Below, in pieces: positions 1-8,775 of a stretch of 64,000 bases of DNA. This stretch comes from Sphingomonas lenta (lineage in GTDB: Bacteria; Pseudomonadota; Alphaproteobacteria; Sphingomonadales; Sphingomonadaceae). The position numbers and the translations under genes are program-made. Below the pieces are notes generated by a model, which was not told the DNA's origin, ran no database searches, and saw only the letters and a program-made list of their open reading frames with translations. Location: NCBI RefSeq assembly GCF_002288825.1, contig NZ_NSLI01000001.1, positions 496,001 to 560,000 on the forward strand, written 5' to 3'. Each line of letters starts with the position of its first letter. Position 1 is the first letter of the stretch.

Positions 1-507
1 GAGGCGCGCGCCGGAATGCAGTGGCAGTACCGCATGGCGACCGGCTTCGACGTCCACCGGCTGGAGGTCGGGGAGGAGCTGTGGCTGGGCGGCGTGCTGA
101 TCCCGCATGATCGCGGACTGTCCGGCCACAGCGACGCCGACGTAGCGCTGCACGCGCTAACCGACGCGCTGCTCGGCACGATCGGCGCGGGCGATATCGG
201 GACGCATTTCCCGCCCAGCGACCCGCAATGGCGCGGCGCGGAGTCGGGGCAGTTCCTGCGGCACGCGGTCGAGCTGATCCGGGCGCGCGGCGGCGAGGTG
301 GTGTTCGCCGACCTGACGATCATCTGCGAAGCGCCCAAAGTCGGCCCGTACCGCGGTGCCATGACGGCGCGCATCGCGCAGATGCTAGATGTGCCGGCGG
401 ATCGGGTGAGCGTGAAGGCGACGACGACCGAGAAGCTGGGCTTCACGGGCCGTGGCGAGGGTATAGCTGCGCAGGCGGCTGCAACGGTTCGGGTGCCTGA
501 ACTGTGA
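1..507 (+). CDS. ispF: 2-C-methyl-D-erythritol 2,4-cyclodiphosphate synthase domain, probably the tail of an IspDF fusion (partial)
   Basis: IspF cyclises 4-diphosphocytidyl-methylerythritol 2-phosphate to the 2,4-cyclodiphosphate in the MEP isoprenoid pathway. The metal-binding DVH is seen in GFDVHR close to the first methionine (base 16), followed by [22 protein letters not shown] and [11 protein letters not shown], and the domain is full length at about 160 residues. The frame stays open to base 1 and the ATG at 16 has no convincing ribosome binding site. Sphingomonads usually carry IspF fused behind IspD, so I infer that this is the C-terminal half of a bifunctional protein cut by the window edge. 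A stand-alone IspF starting at 16 is the alternative. The stop overlaps the next start as GTGA. Confidence 0.93.
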   Translation, partial: EARAGMQWQYRMATGFDVHRLEVGEELWLGGVLIPHDRGLSGHSDADVALHALTDALLGTIGAGDIGTHFPPSDPQWRGAESGQFLRHAVELIRARGGEVVFADLTIICEAPKVGPYRGAMTARIAQMLDVPADRVSVKATTTEKLGFTGRGEGIAAQAAATVRVPEL

Positions 508-1031
508 GGCTGGCCGGCTTGGCGGCATTGGCCGTCCTCCTCGCCTCCCCCGCCCAGGCGCAACGCCAAGCTTGCGTGACCACGCCTGAGGCCGAGGCGC
601 TGGCGCTTGTGGCCATGCCGACGATCATCCGCGAGACGGGCCGGGTCTGCGCGACGCGTCTGCCGGCGACGAGCCTCGTCCGGCGGAGTGCGGGGCCGTT
701 CATCGCCAAGTACGACGCCGCCGCCGACCAAGCCTGGCCTCAGGCGAAGGCGGCGGTGGGCAAGCTCGCGCTGGGACTGGCCGACGGGCTGCTCGACAGC
801 GACTTCGCGCGGCCGGTGCTGGTGTCGCTGATCGCCCCCCAGCTGGTGGGGCGCATCCAGCAGAGCGACTGCGGCACGATCGACCGGCTCGTCACCCAGC
901 TGGAGCCGCTGCCGCCGCGCAACACCGCCTCTGTGATCGTGACGTCACTCTCCTATCTCAAGGCGCAGCGGGCCAAGGGCCAGCGGGTCGACGTGCCCGA
1001 CCTGCCGCTCTGCCCGGCGGAGGCGCGGTGA
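504..1031 (+). CDS. small exported protein of unknown function
   Basis: I do not recognise this 175-residue protein. It starts with GTG inside the preceding stop (GTGA), so it is probably translated together with ispF. Residues 1-19 form a clear signal peptide (hydrophobic [10 protein letters not shown] core, PAQAQ cleavage region), so the product should be periplasmic. The mature part has four cysteines (near residues 24, 49, 116 and 171), enough for two disulfides, and is predicted mostly helical. Its stop overlaps the start of pncC. The position between ispDF and pncC is one where sphingomonads often carry a conserved hypothetical; that is recollection, not proof of function. Confidence 0.75.
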   Translation: MRLAGLAALAVLLASPAQAQRQACVTTPEAEALALVAMPTIIRETGRVCATRLPATSLVRRSAGPFIAKYDAAADQAWPQAKAAVGKLALGLADGLLDSDFARPVLVSLIAPQLVGRIQQSDCGTIDRLVTQLEPLPPRNTASVIVTSLSYLKAQRAKGQRVDVPDLPLCPAEAR

Positions 1032-1561
1032 TGGCAGACGCGAGGGACAGCATCCTGCCGGCCGAGCTGGTTGAGCTCGCGCGGCGCGTAGTCGAGGAGA
1101 ACCGGGCGGCGGGTCGGCGCTTGGCGCTGGCGGAGAGTTGCACGGGCGGGCTCGTCGCGGCGGCGCTGACCGAGATCGCCGGGTCGAGCGACGTGGTCGA
1201 GGCAGGCTATGTCACCTACTCGAACGAGGCGAAGGTGGCGGCGTTGGACGTGAGCGGCGACCTGATCGACACGTTCGGCGCGGTGTCGATCGCGGTCGCC
1301 TGGAACATGGCGCAGGGCGCGCTGGCGAAGAGCGGGGCCGACGTGGCGGTTTCAGTCACGGGCGTCGCGGGACCGGGCGGCGGGTCGGCGAAGAAACCGG
1401 TCGGCACCGTCGTCTTCGCGCGCGCGCTGAAGGGGCAGGATCCGGCCGACGTACACGCGCTGAAACGCGAGTTCGGCGATCTGGGCCGCGGCGGCGTACG
1501 TCTTCAGGCGGCGCTGTGCGCGCTGGAGCTGCTGCTGCCACCGGCGTCGGACGCGCCATAA
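1031..1561 (+). CDS. pncC: CinA-family nicotinamide-nucleotide amidohydrolase (PncC)
   Basis: PncC deamidates nicotinamide mononucleotide to nicotinic acid mononucleotide in pyridine nucleotide salvage; the family is the stand-alone C-terminal domain of CinA. Diagnostic features are LAESCTGGLVAAALTEIAG, the SVTGVAGPGGGS glycine loop and a C-terminal amphipathic helix; 176 residues is normal for the stand-alone domain. The ATG at 1031 shares its A with the stop of the upstream gene; a GTG three bases earlier (1028) is also possible and would add one methionine. The last 58 bases overlap the end of the convergent RatA/Coq10-type gene, an unusually long tail-to-tail overlap. Confidence 0.9.
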   Translation: MADARDSILPAELVELARRVVEENRAAGRRLALAESCTGGLVAAALTEIAGSSDVVEAGYVTYSNEAKVAALDVSGDLIDTFGAVSIAVAWNMAQGALAKSGADVAVSVTGVAGPGGGSAKKPVGTVVFARALKGQDPADVHALKREFGDLGRGGVRLQAALCALELLLPPASDAP

Positions 1562-1980
1562 AGCTCGGCCGCGCGCGCCTCGAACGCGCCGATCATGCGG
1601 CGGAGCGCGCCGTCGAAGACGCTGCCCGCCAGCTTCTCGAACACGCGGTTGCGGAAGGCGAAGTCGACGGAAAAGTCGACCGCGCAGCCCCGCGAGTCTG
1701 GGCGGAAGCGCCACTCGTTGGTGAGGTGCTTGAGCGGGCCCTCGACATAGTCGACGCGGATGTGGTCCGGGCGGCGCTTCTTCACACGGGACGTGAAAGT
1801 CTCGCGCAAGCCCTTGAAACCGACGATCATGTCGGCGAGCGTTTCCGTCTCGCCGTCCTGGCGCACGCGTAACGCCACGACCCAGGGGAGGAAGTCGGGG
1901 TAGCGCCGGACGTCGGCGACGAGGTCGAACATCTGTTCGGGGGTGTAGGGGAGGACGCGGGTCTCGCGATGCGCGGGCAC
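1504..1980 (-). CDS. RatA/Coq10-type START-like lipid-binding protein
   Basis: This is a SRPBCC (START-like) protein of about 158 residues of the RatA/COQ10 family, which binds ubiquinone-like ligands; E. coli RatA has been described as a ribosome-association toxin, while Coq10 is a respiratory-chain chaperone. The family pattern is clear: RVLPYTPEQMFDLVADVRRY, PDFLPW, then VGFKGLRETFTSRV and a basic C-terminal helix. I start at GTG 1980 because GGGGAGGG lies 6 bases upstream and the family N-terminus begins just there; an upstream ATG (2079) would add 33 residues overlapping lipA. It follows lipA by 28 bases, a lipA-coq10 pairing common in Alphaproteobacteria. A respiratory role is more likely than a toxin role. 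Confidence 0.85.
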   Translation of the reverse strand: MPAHRETRVLPYTPEQMFDLVADVRRYPDFLPWVVALRVRQDGETETLADMIVGFKGLRETFTSRVKKRRPDHIRVDYVEGPLKHLTNEWRFRPDSRGCAVDFSVDFAFRNRVFEKLAGSVFDGALRRMIGAFEARAAELYGASDAGGSSSSSAHSAA

Positions 1981-2008
1981 TCTGCCCTCCCCGGTCAGTC
2001 GGACCGGA

Positions 2009-2938
2009 TCAAAGGGCGGGCGCCCTGCCCAGCTTAGCCTCGCGCGCGGCCTTGAGCTTCCCGAAGTCCGCGCCGGCATGGTAGCTTGAGCGCGTCAGCG
2101 GGCTGGCGGCGACGAGCAGGAAACCTTTGGCCCGCGCGATCGCGGCATAGGCCTCGAACGCCTTGGGCGCGGTGAACTCCTGCACCTTAGCGTGACGCGG
2201 CGTGGGCTGAAGATACTGGCCCATGGTCAGGAAATCGATGTCGGCGGAGCGCATGTCGTCCATGACCTGGTGCACCTCCATCCGCTCCTCGCCCAGGCCG
2301 GTCATCAGGCCGGACTTGGTAAAGATGGACGGATCGTGGCGCTTCACGCTCTCCAGCAGGCGGAGCGAGGCGTAGTAGCGCGCGCCGGGGCGGATCGTCG
2401 GGTAGAGCCTGGGGACGGTCTCGAGATTGTGGTTGTAGACGTCCGGGCGCGCCTCGACGATCGATTCCACAGCGGCTTGCGCCTTGTTGCGGAAGTCCGG
2501 TGTGAGGATCTCGATCGTGGTAGACGGCGTGTTGCGGCGGAGCGCCTCGATTACGCGCACGAACTGCTTGGCCCCGCCATCGGGCAGGTCGTCGCGGTCG
2601 ACGGACGTGATGACGATGTGCTCAAGGCCGAGCTCGGCGGCGGCGACGGCCACATGCTCGGGCTCGAGCGGGTCAACGGCGCGCGGCATGCCGGTCTTCA
2701 CGTTGCAGAAGGCGCAGGCGCGCGTGCACGTGTCCCCTAAGATCATGACGGTGGCGTGCTTCTTGGTCCAGCACTCGCCGATGTTCGGGCACGCCGCCTC
2801 CTCGCATACGGTGGCGAGGTTGAGACGGCGCATGAGCTGCTTGGTCTCCGCGAAGCCCACGGAGGTCGGAGCCTTTACGCGAATCCAGTCGGGCTTGCGC
2901 TGGCGTTCGGGCCGGGCGAGCGGCGTCATGTCGTTCAT
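2009..2938 (-). CDS. lipA: lipoyl synthase (radical SAM)
   Basis: LipA inserts two sulfur atoms into octanoyl groups on lipoyl-dependent carrier proteins (pyruvate and 2-oxoglutarate dehydrogenases, glycine cleavage H protein). The N-terminal auxiliary cluster ligands are in [12 protein letters not shown] and the radical SAM cluster in CTRACAFC; the EILTPDF and the C-terminal [10 protein letters not shown] region that supplies the conserved serine ligand are present. I use the ATG at 2938 ([13 protein letters not shown]), giving 309 residues, as the 12 residues before it look like non-coding extension. It is first in a two-gene unit with the Coq10-like gene, and faces the divergent carbonic anhydrase gene 87 bases away. 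Confidence 0.96.
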   Translation of the reverse strand: MNDMTPLARPERQRKPDWIRVKAPTSVGFAETKQLMRRLNLATVCEEAACPNIGECWTKKHATVMILGDTCTRACAFCNVKTGMPRAVDPLEPEHVAVAAAELGLEHIVITSVDRDDLPDGGAKQFVRVIEALRRNTPSTTIEILTPDFRNKAQAAVESIVEARPDVYNHNLETVPRLYPTIRPGARYYASLRLLESVKRHDPSIFTKSGLMTGLGEERMEVHQVMDDMRSADIDFLTMGQYLQPTPRHAKVQEFTAPKAFEAYAAIARAKGFLLVAASPLTRSSYHAGADFGKLKAAREAKLGRAPAL

Positions 2939-3025
2939 GGCGCGCGAGATAGCGATGCGCGGGCGTCTCCACAACTCGCGCGCGGGGCGCTAGGGGCTCG
3001 GCGTCGACAATCTGCAGGAGGAAGC

Positions 3026-3661
3026 ATGACGTCGTTTTCCGACATGATGGAGGGCCATGCGCGGTTCCGCGAGCGCCTGAGCGACGCGGACATTGCCAAC
3101 TGGCGCGAGCAGCCCAAGGGCCAGCAGCCCAAGGTGATGGTGATCTCCTGCGTCGACAGCCGCGTAGCGCCCGAACAGCTGCTCGACACCAAGCCCGGCG
3201 AGCTGTTCGTGATGCGCAACGTCGCGAACATCGTGCCGCCTTACGCGCCCGACGGGCGACCGCACAGCGTGTCGTCGGCGCTGGAGTTCGCGGTGACGAA
3301 GCTCAACGTCGAGGAGCTGGTCGTGATCGGCCATCAGGCGTGCGGCGGCGTGGGCGCGTGCCTGAGCCGGGTGTTCGCGAATGCGGAGCCGGGCGACGGC
3401 GGATTGGTGAACGCCTGGGTCAAGACGCTCGACCCCGCGCGCGAGCGGGTCGTCGCGAAGCTTGGCACGGACACGGGGCCGGAAGCGCAGCACGCGCTGG
3501 AGCTGGAGGGCGTGCGCGAGTCGCTCGGCAACCTCATGACCTATCCGTTCGTGCGCGAGCGGGTCGAGGATGGCACGCTCAAGCTTCGCGGGGCGTGGTT
3601 CGGGATCGGCGACGCGCGGCTGCACGTCGCGAACGAACAGGGCGAGTTCCAGCCTGCCTGA
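3026..3661 (+). CDS. beta-carbonic anhydrase
   Basis: This enzyme interconverts CO2 and bicarbonate. It is a 211-residue beta-class protein: zinc ligands in SCVDSR and the GHQACGG motif, with VMRNVANIVPP between them and a C-terminal GAWFGIGDARLHV. The start is the ATG at 3026 with AGGAGGAAGC directly before it; this removes a long spurious upstream extension. It is the first of two beta-carbonic anhydrases in the window (the other at 23.9 kb sits with a SulP transporter), so this one may serve general metabolism such as carboxylases. A strong hairpin follows the stop. Confidence 0.93.
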   Translation: MTSFSDMMEGHARFRERLSDADIANWREQPKGQQPKVMVISCVDSRVAPEQLLDTKPGELFVMRNVANIVPPYAPDGRPHSVSSALEFAVTKLNVEELVVIGHQACGGVGACLSRVFANAEPGDGGLVNAWVKTLDPARERVVAKLGTDTGPEAQHALELEGVRESLGNLMTYPFVRERVEDGTLKLRGAWFGIGDARLHVANEQGEFQPA

Positions 3662-3667
3662 ACGAGA

Positions 3668-3699
3668 AAGGGCGCGGTGGCCTGAGCCGCCGCGCCCTT
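3668..3699. terminator. long GC-rich hairpin between convergent carbonic anhydrase and rplS
   Basis: AAGGGCGCGGTGGC pairs with GCCGCCGCGCCCTT around a CTGA loop (one G-U pair), 14 base pairs. It sits between two convergent genes (stops at 3661 and 3724), so it could terminate in both directions. The run of Ts is short (TT), so it is an atypical intrinsic terminator. Confidence 0.7.
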
Positions 3700-3723
3700 C
3701 CGAAAGCCCGGAGGCCGGGCCGA

Positions 3724-4116
3724 TCACTCGGCCGCGGCGATTTCCTTCGCAGGCCGATTGTCGCGGCGCTCGGCGATGCGAGCCGACTTGCCGGTGCGGC
3801 CACGCAGATAATAGAGCTTCGCGCGACGGACGGCGCCCTTGCGGACCACGTCAATGGAATCGATGTTGGGCGAGTAGAGCGGGAAGACGCGCTCCACGCC
3901 CTCGCCGAAGCTGATCTTGCGCACGGTGAAGTTCGAGCCCATGCCCTTGTTCGACCGCGCGATGCACACGCCTTCATAGGCCTGAACACGGGTGCGGTCG
4001 CCCTCGACCACCTTGACGCCCACGCGCAGCGTATCGCCGGGGCGGAAGTCGGGGATGGCGCGGGCGGCGGTGAGCTTGGCGATCTGCTCCGCCTCGATCT
4101 GCTGGATGATGTTCAT
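3724..4116 (-). CDS. rplS: 50S ribosomal protein L19
   Basis: L19 sits at the 30S-50S interface. The N-terminus [14 protein letters not shown] and the body [39 protein letters not shown] and AKLYYLRGR are typical; 130 residues is slightly longer than the usual 115-120 because of a short charged tail. The start at 4116 lies one base after the trmD stop (4118), so the pair is translationally coupled. In many bacteria the order is rpsP-rimM-trmD-rplS; here rpsP and rimM lie 4 kb away (see findings). Confidence 0.97.
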   Translation of the reverse strand: MNIIQQIEAEQIAKLTAARAIPDFRPGDTLRVGVKVVEGDRTRVQAYEGVCIARSNKGMGSNFTVRKISFGEGVERVFPLYSPNIDSIDVVRKGAVRRAKLYYLRGRTGKSARIAERRDNRPAKEIAAAE

Positions 4117-4117
4117 C

Positions 4118-4846
4118 TCAATCGTCCTTCTGTCGCTGCGCGCCAGAGGGCGGTCGGTCCCGAGCGCCGACATGGCGCTCCCACAGGTCCGGCCGCCTTA
4201 GCCGTGTATCGGCCTCCGCCTTTTGTCTCCGCCAGGCGGCGATCCTCGCATGATCCCCCGATCGCAGCACTTCGGGGATCGTGCGCCCTTCCCACTCCAG
4301 TGGTCGGGTGTAGTGCGGGTACTCGAGAAGGCCGCTTTCGAAGCTCTCCTCTTCCCCGCTGGAAGGCGCGCCCATTACGCCGGGTAGCAACCGGACGCAA
4401 GCGTCGAGCAAGACCAGCGCGCCCATCTCGCCGCCGGACAGGACATAGTCGCCGATCGAGACCTGCTCGATCCGCCGCGCCTCGAACAGGCGTTCGTCGA
4501 AGCCTTCGAAACGGCCGCACAGGATCACCGCGCCCGGACCGGTAGCGAGCTCGCGCACGCGGGCTTGGGTCAGCGGCGCACCCCGCGGCGTCATGGCGAG
4601 GATGGGGCGCTCGTCCCTGTGCGCGTCGAGCGCGCTCGCGACCACGTCGGCGCGCAGCACCATCCCCGCCCCTCCGCCCGCCGGCGTGTCGTCGACCGAG
4701 CGGTGCTTGTCGGTCGTGAAGTCGCGAATGTTGACGGCGTCCAAGGACCAGCGACCCTCGCGCAGCGCCCTGCCCGCCAGCGAAGCCCCGAGCGGGCCCG
4801 GGAACATGTCCGGGTAAAGGGTGAGCACGGTGGCGGCGAAGGTCAT
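4118..4846 (-). CDS. trmD: tRNA (guanine37-N1)-methyltransferase
   Basis: TrmD methylates G37 of tRNAs next to the anticodon to prevent +1 frameshifting. It is a SPOUT enzyme with a trefoil knot: seen are [12 protein letters not shown], the [12 protein letters not shown] loop, [24 protein letters not shown] and the C-terminal YPHYTRP. I start at ATG 4846 (MTFAATVL), which gives the usual length of 242 residues; a longer open frame upstream runs toward the divergent flavoprotein gene and is not needed. It is directly followed by rplS. The promoter should lie in the 73 bases shared with the divergent gene starting at 4920. Confidence 0.97.
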   Translation of the reverse strand: MTFAATVLTLYPDMFPGPLGASLAGRALREGRWSLDAVNIRDFTTDKHRSVDDTPAGGGAGMVLRADVVASALDAHRDERPILAMTPRGAPLTQARVRELATGPGAVILCGRFEGFDERLFEARRIEQVSIGDYVLSGGEMGALVLLDACVRLLPGVMGAPSSGEEESFESGLLEYPHYTRPLEWEGRTIPEVLRSGDHARIAAWRRQKAEADTRLRRPDLWERHVGARDRPPSGAQRQKDD

Positions 4847-4919
4847 CGCCCCTCCCCTGTTCGCGCCCGCGCGGCGTTGCAAGCGGAACGAAGCGGCACC
4901 ACCTGCGCTACCGCAAGCT

Positions 4920-5837
4920 ATGAGCGACTCTATCGACTGCCTGGTCATAGGCGGCGGGCCGGCCGGAATGACCGCCGCCATCTACCTAGCCCGCTTCCAT
5001 TTGAAGGTTCGCGTCATCGACGCAGGGCACAGCCGCGTGACGTGGATACCGCGCACACATAATCATGCCGGCTATCCCGGCGGCATCCCGGGCACGGAGC
5101 TGCTCGACAAGATGCGCGAACAGGCGGCGGAGTTCGGCATCGAGGTCGAGCATGGTCTTGTGGAGCATATCGAGAAGCAGGGCGATGAGTTCGAGGCGCG
5201 CACGGCCGAGGGCGATGTGATCCGCGCGCGCTCCGTGCTGCTGGCGACGGGGGTCGTGAACAAGGGGCCGCCCATCTCGCCCGAGCTCCACGACGTGGCG
5301 ATGCGACGCGGACTGATCCGTTACTGCCCGATTTGCGACGGGTATGAGGTGACCGATAAGCGCGTGGGCGTGATCGGCAACCGCACGCACGGCTACAAGG
5401 AGGCGGTGTTTCTGCGCACCTACACGCGCGACGTGACGCTGATCGCGCCCGACACCGACATCGAGTTGTCGGACGAGGAGCACGCCAAGCTGGACGAGTT
5501 GGGCGTCGAACGCGTGGGCGGGCCATGCGCGTCGCTTCGGATCGAGGGCGAGTGCATCGTCGTACCGACACCCAAGGGCGAGATGAGCTTCGACAGCGTG
5601 TATCCGGCGCTGGGATCGGTGATCCGGTCCGAGCTGGCGATCGCTTTGGGCGCGGAAGGGTCGGAGGACGGATGCCTGGTCGTTGACGACCACCAGCGCA
5701 CCAGCGTGCCCGGCCTCTACGCGGCGGGCGACGTGGTGAAGGGTCTCGACCAGATCAGCCACGCCATGGGCGAAGGTGGCGTCGCGGCGACGACGATCCG
5801 CAACGATTTGGCGGAGAAGATGGTGCTGGCGCGCTGA
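4920..5837 (+). CDS. thioredoxin-reductase-like flavoprotein with CPIC active site and degenerate NADPH motifs
   Basis: The protein has 305 residues. FAD binding is shown by [17 protein letters not shown] (9-25) and the C-terminal [22 protein letters not shown]. The redox centre is CPICD (136-140) rather than the common CATC. In ordinary thioredoxin reductases the next stretch carries GGGxSA and HRRxxFRA for NADPH; here the equivalent positions read [16 protein letters not shown] and [13 protein letters not shown], so both NADPH signatures are lost. Known relatives without these motifs use ferredoxin or other donors. It could reduce a thioredoxin from a non-NADPH donor, or be a disulfide-linked oxidoreductase of another kind. 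The start ATG 4920 has no strong ribosome binding site. It diverges from trmD. Confidence 0.8.
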   Translation: MSDSIDCLVIGGGPAGMTAAIYLARFHLKVRVIDAGHSRVTWIPRTHNHAGYPGGIPGTELLDKMREQAAEFGIEVEHGLVEHIEKQGDEFEARTAEGDVIRARSVLLATGVVNKGPPISPELHDVAMRRGLIRYCPICDGYEVTDKRVGVIGNRTHGYKEAVFLRTYTRDVTLIAPDTDIELSDEEHAKLDELGVERVGGPCASLRIEGECIVVPTPKGEMSFDSVYPALGSVIRSELAIALGAEGSEDGCLVVDDHQRTSVPGLYAAGDVVKGLDQISHAMGEGGVAATTIRNDLAEKMVLAR

Positions 5838-5867
5838 CGTTCATGCCGTTGGTCGAAGACGAACGGC

Positions 5868-5883
5868 GTTCGGCCGGCCGAAC
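5868..5883. terminator. perfect 16-base palindrome after the flavoprotein gene
   Basis: GTTCGGCCGGCCGAAC is perfectly self-complementary and lies 31 bases after the stop at 5837. It may form the end of the flavoprotein transcript, but no T run follows. The rest of the 162-base gap to the UrcA gene shows only a ribosome binding site (AAGGA near 5985). Confidence 0.35.
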
Positions 5884-5999
5884 GGCTCCGGTTGAAGCGC
5901 GCAAGCCATCCGCCGAAGCGCGCTCGCAGGGAGATCACGCAAGGTGCAAGCCGAAGCCGCCTCCGATCGGGAGGCGCAACTTCAGCAAAGGACACATCG

Positions 6000-6338
6000 A
6001 TGCGTGCTTCCCTGATCCAAGCCCTCGCGATCGCCGCGGCGGTGGTCGCCCCCACCCCCGCGCTAGCCGCGTCCGACGTCCGGACCGCCAGCGTCAGCCA
6101 CGCCGACCTCAACCTCGCCTCCGCGAAGGGCCGCGCCGCTCTGGAGCGCCGCGTGAACGGCGCGATCAAGCGCGTCTGCGGGGCGGGCCAGAACCGCGAC
6201 CTCGGATCGGCGATGCGCGAGCTGCGCTGCATGGCCGACGCGCGGACCCGGGCGCGTACCGACATCGCCGCGCTGGAGCGTCGGGCGGGCGTGGCGCTGG
6301 CCCAAAACGCCGCGGGGATGGACTTGGCGGCGCGGTGA
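6000..6338 (+). CDS. UrcA family exported protein
   Basis: This 112-residue protein starts at ATG 6000 with AAAGGA upstream. Residues 1-20 are a signal peptide (IQALAIAAAVVA core, LAASD cleavage). The mature part has the UrcA-type pattern: VSHADLNLASAKGRAALERR, NGAIKRVCG and a second cysteine in RELRCMADA, expected to form a disulfide. UrcA proteins are small periplasmic proteins of unknown function, abundant in Sphingomonadales and Caulobacter (named from a CtrA-regulated family). It is convergent with the LytTR response regulator; 32 bases separate the stops. Confidence 0.8.
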   Translation: MRASLIQALAIAAAVVAPTPALAASDVRTASVSHADLNLASAKGRAALERRVNGAIKRVCGAGQNRDLGSAMRELRCMADARTRARTDIAALERRAGVALAQNAAGMDLAAR

Positions 6339-6370
6339 TGCCGCCCCGTCCGCGGTCGCCGCGTCGTTCG

Positions 6371-7111
6371 TCAGCGACCGGCGATCGCCCGCGCCACGGC
6401 CTGGTAGGTGCGGCCGATCCGCACGGTGGACCCGTCCTTCAGCTCCGCGCGCCACGAGCCCAGGCCGTCGTGGCGCAGGCTGGCGATCATGTCGCGCCTG
6501 ACGATCGTGGAGCGGTGTAGGCGCACGAACCTGTCGGGATCGAGGCGCCGCTCCAGCTCCGAGATCGTCTGGTGCAGCAACAGGCTGCGCCCGGCGACGG
6601 TCAGGCGCATATAGTCGCGCTCCGCGTCGATCCGCTCAATATCCGCCGCGGCCACCCGGATCATCTCCGACCGGTGTGGGACCCAGAACTCCTCCGCCCA
6701 GCGCGACCCGCCCGCCGCGACCGCAGAGCCGTCGCGCCGCATCTCCTGGACGCGCGCCACCGCCTTGGCCAGTCGATCCGCCGCCACCGGCTTCAGCACA
6801 TAATCCACGGCGGCGACGTCGAACGCGGCGACCGCATGCTGGTCGTAGGCAGTGCAGAACACCACCGCCGGACGCGTCCCCCGCCCCTCCAGCACGCGCG
6901 CCACCTCCATCCCGTCCAGACCCGGCATCGCGATGTCGAGGAAGAGCAGATCGGGCGACAGAGCCTCGATCAGCCGCAGCGCCGCCTCGCCGTCATGCGC
7001 CGTCCCCACCAGCGCGACGCCGGGCAGCTGCGCGCAGAGGATCTGCATGCGCTCGGCCGCCAACGGCTCGTCGTCGACGATCAGCGTGCGGAGCGGCGCG
7101 TCAGCAGCCAC
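6371..7111 (-). CDS. LytTR-family response regulator
   Basis: This is a DNA-binding response regulator of 246 residues. The receiver domain (8-125) has the acidic pair in VDDE, phosphoacceptor D59 in LFLDIAMPG, T/Y switch in FCTAYD and lysine in YVLKPV. The C-terminal LytTR domain (140-245) shows IERIDAERDYMRL, LLHQTISELERRL and FVRLHRSTIVRRD, the family's ten-stranded DNA-binding fold. Its start overlaps the end of the histidine kinase gene by 11 bases, so the two form one unit. Target genes cannot be read from the sequence; the neighbouring UrcA gene is one candidate. Confidence 0.93.
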   Translation of the reverse strand: MAADAPLRTLIVDDEPLAAERMQILCAQLPGVALVGTAHDGEAALRLIEALSPDLLFLDIAMPGLDGMEVARVLEGRGTRPAVVFCTAYDQHAVAAFDVAAVDYVLKPVAADRLAKAVARVQEMRRDGSAVAAGGSRWAEEFWVPHRSEMIRVAAADIERIDAERDYMRLTVAGRSLLLHQTISELERRLDPDRFVRLHRSTIVRRDMIASLRHDGLGSWRAELKDGSTVRIGRTYQAVARAIAGR

Positions 7112-8216
7112 GGAACACCAAGGGAACTGATAAGACGACGCTAAACCCGCCCTCGTTCCTGACGCCGCTCATCATCTCCGCCTCCTCGCCGAAGCGCAGC
7201 TTCAGCCGGTCGGAGACGTTGCGCAAGCCCAGGCCCGTGCCGCCGAGTGCGGGCGCGAGCGCCCGTCCGTCGTCCGCCACCTCGATGCGCAGCCCGCCGC
7301 GTGCGCGGCGGGCGTCGATGCGGATCGTGACCGGCTCGCGCGAAGGCGAAACGCCGTGCTTGATCGCGTTCTCGACCAGGGGCTGCAGGATCATGACCGG
7401 TACGCAGGCGTCCTCCAGGCCGGGCTCGAGCGTCACCTCGGTCCGCAGGCGCTCGGGGAAGCGGATCGCCTCGATCTCGAGGTAGAGCCGCTGGAGCGCG
7501 ATCTCGTCCTCCAGACGGACGTCGCCCGTCAGGTCAGCCGCCAGGCTGGTGCGGAAGAAGCGCGACAGATTGAGGATCATGCTCTCCGCCTGTTCGCCGC
7601 GGCGGGCCATGACGAGCGAGGAGATGGAATTCAGCGTATTGAACAGGAAATGCGGGTTCACCTGATACCGCAGGGCGCGCAGTTCAGCCTCCCGCGTCGC
7701 CGCCCGAAGCCGTGCCGTCTCACGCTCCGCGCCGGCGACTTGCGATGCGTAGGATAAAGCGAGGTAGAGCGCGGCCCAGCAGGCGACGAAGAAATACCAG
7801 TGCAGCGCGTTCTGTGCGATGGTGTGCGAGGGCTTGCGCCGCTTTTCCGCGCGGGCGTTTACGGCGTTCCCCTCGTGCAACGCCCTGAGTTGGGGGTCGT
7901 GAACGTAGAGAAAATAGTAGTTCGCGGCCGCATAGGCGGCTGACACCGGCACGGACGCGAGGAAGGCCGCAGCGACCTGCACGCCCAGCCGCCTTCCCTG
8001 GAGGCTCCGAAGAACGAGGTACAGGAGCCAGGTCAGCCCCATCCCGGTCACCGCCACCGCCGCGCGTTCTTCGAACATCTCGCGGTAGCCGGGATAGTCC
8101 ATCATCACCGACCGCACGCTCAGGCTGAGATAATAGAAGCCCCAGAACAGCAGGATCGAGATCGCCGCCGTTCGGGGTCGGACATTGTATCGGTTGTTAC
8201 CGGACCCGTTCTGCAT
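7101..8216 (-). CDS. LytS/AlgZ-type sensor histidine kinase
   Basis: Membrane sensor partner of the LytTR regulator. About four transmembrane segments fill residues 15-165 (for example ISILLFWGFYYLSL and HWYFFVACWAALYLALSY). Then come a coiled region, the His_kinase motif YQVNPHFLFNTLNSISSLV carrying the phosphoacceptor histidine, and a GHKL ATPase (LVENAIKHG; GTGLGLRNVSDRL). No recognised extracellular sensor domain is present, so the stimulus is probably felt in the membrane. I start at ATG 8216; a start at 8231 (MLRGD) would add five residues. It follows rimM by 84 bases on the same strand and may be partly read from the ribosomal operon. Confidence 0.92.
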   Translation of the reverse strand: MQNGSGNNRYNVRPRTAAISILLFWGFYYLSLSVRSVMMDYPGYREMFEERAAVAVTGMGLTWLLYLVLRSLQGRRLGVQVAAAFLASVPVSAAYAAANYYFLYVHDPQLRALHEGNAVNARAEKRRKPSHTIAQNALHWYFFVACWAALYLALSYASQVAGAERETARLRAATREAELRALRYQVNPHFLFNTLNSISSLVMARRGEQAESMILNLSRFFRTSLAADLTGDVRLEDEIALQRLYLEIEAIRFPERLRTEVTLEPGLEDACVPVMILQPLVENAIKHGVSPSREPVTIRIDARRARGGLRIEVADDGRALAPALGGTGLGLRNVSDRLKLRFGEEAEMMSGVRNEGGFSVVLSVPLVFRGC

Positions 8217-8300
8217 GTCCCCGCGTAACACGCGGCGGCCCGCGAAAGTCTTGCCTGATCGGACGCTTGTCGACCGTTTTGGGACGTTGGTCGAAAGGGC

Positions 8301-8747
8301 TTACTCCACGAACTCGCGGTCGACGGTGATGCGCTCGCCGATCCGGGTCGCGGCGATCGGGACCATGAAGCGCCGGCCGTCCGGGCGCTCGATCTCCAAG
8401 ATGTCGCCCGCGCCGAAGTTCTCGACGGCGGCGACGTGGCCGAGCGGCTCGCCCGCGTCGATGTCGCAAGGGAGGCCGATCAGGTCGGCGTGGTAATATT
8501 CGCCCTCCTCGAGCGGCGGGAGCTCCGCGCGGGGCACCGTCAGCTCCGTGCTCCGCCAGCGTTCGGCGGCGGTGCGGTCGGGGATCTCGGCGAAACGCGC
8601 GATCGGCGCCGCGCCGCCGGTGCGCAGCGACTTGAGCGTGAGCGCGCCCGCGTTGAAGCTGCGGTAGCGGCTCAGGTCCTCGGTGAAGAGCTTGAGCCGG
8701 ACCTCGCCCGTCACGCCGTGCGGGCCGGTGATGACGGCGAGCGTCAC
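8301..8747 (-). CDS. rimM: 16S rRNA processing protein RimM
   Basis: RimM assists maturation of the 30S head together with S19. The first beta-barrel begins VTLAVITGPHGVTGEVRL and the PRC-barrel contains LIGLPCDIDAG, GHVAAVENFGAGDILEI and MVPI. I start at GTG 8747, which gives 148 residues and the normal N-terminus. The frame extends up to an ATG at 8894, but those 49 residues are a proline/serine-rich low-complexity stretch overlapping the better-supported small gene at 8776-8913, and the codons there have less biased third positions. The ribosome binding site is weak (AAGG, 2-3 bases before GTG), suggesting coupling to the small gene ending 28 bases upstream. Confidence 0.85.
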   Translation of the reverse strand: MTLAVITGPHGVTGEVRLKLFTEDLSRYRSFNAGALTLKSLRTGGAAPIARFAEIPDRTAAERWRSTELTVPRAELPPLEEGEYYHADLIGLPCDIDAGEPLGHVAAVENFGAGDILEIERPDGRRFMVPIAATRIGERITVDREFVE

Positions 8748-8775
8748 CGCCTTTTCGGCGGTGGAGCTCGGCCCG

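Noticed and set aside
1504..1980. Type II toxin-antitoxin (RatAB) module
   Set aside because: RatA homologues carry the toxin name, but no RatB-like antitoxin gene is adjacent and the lipA context favours a Coq10-type quinone-binding role.
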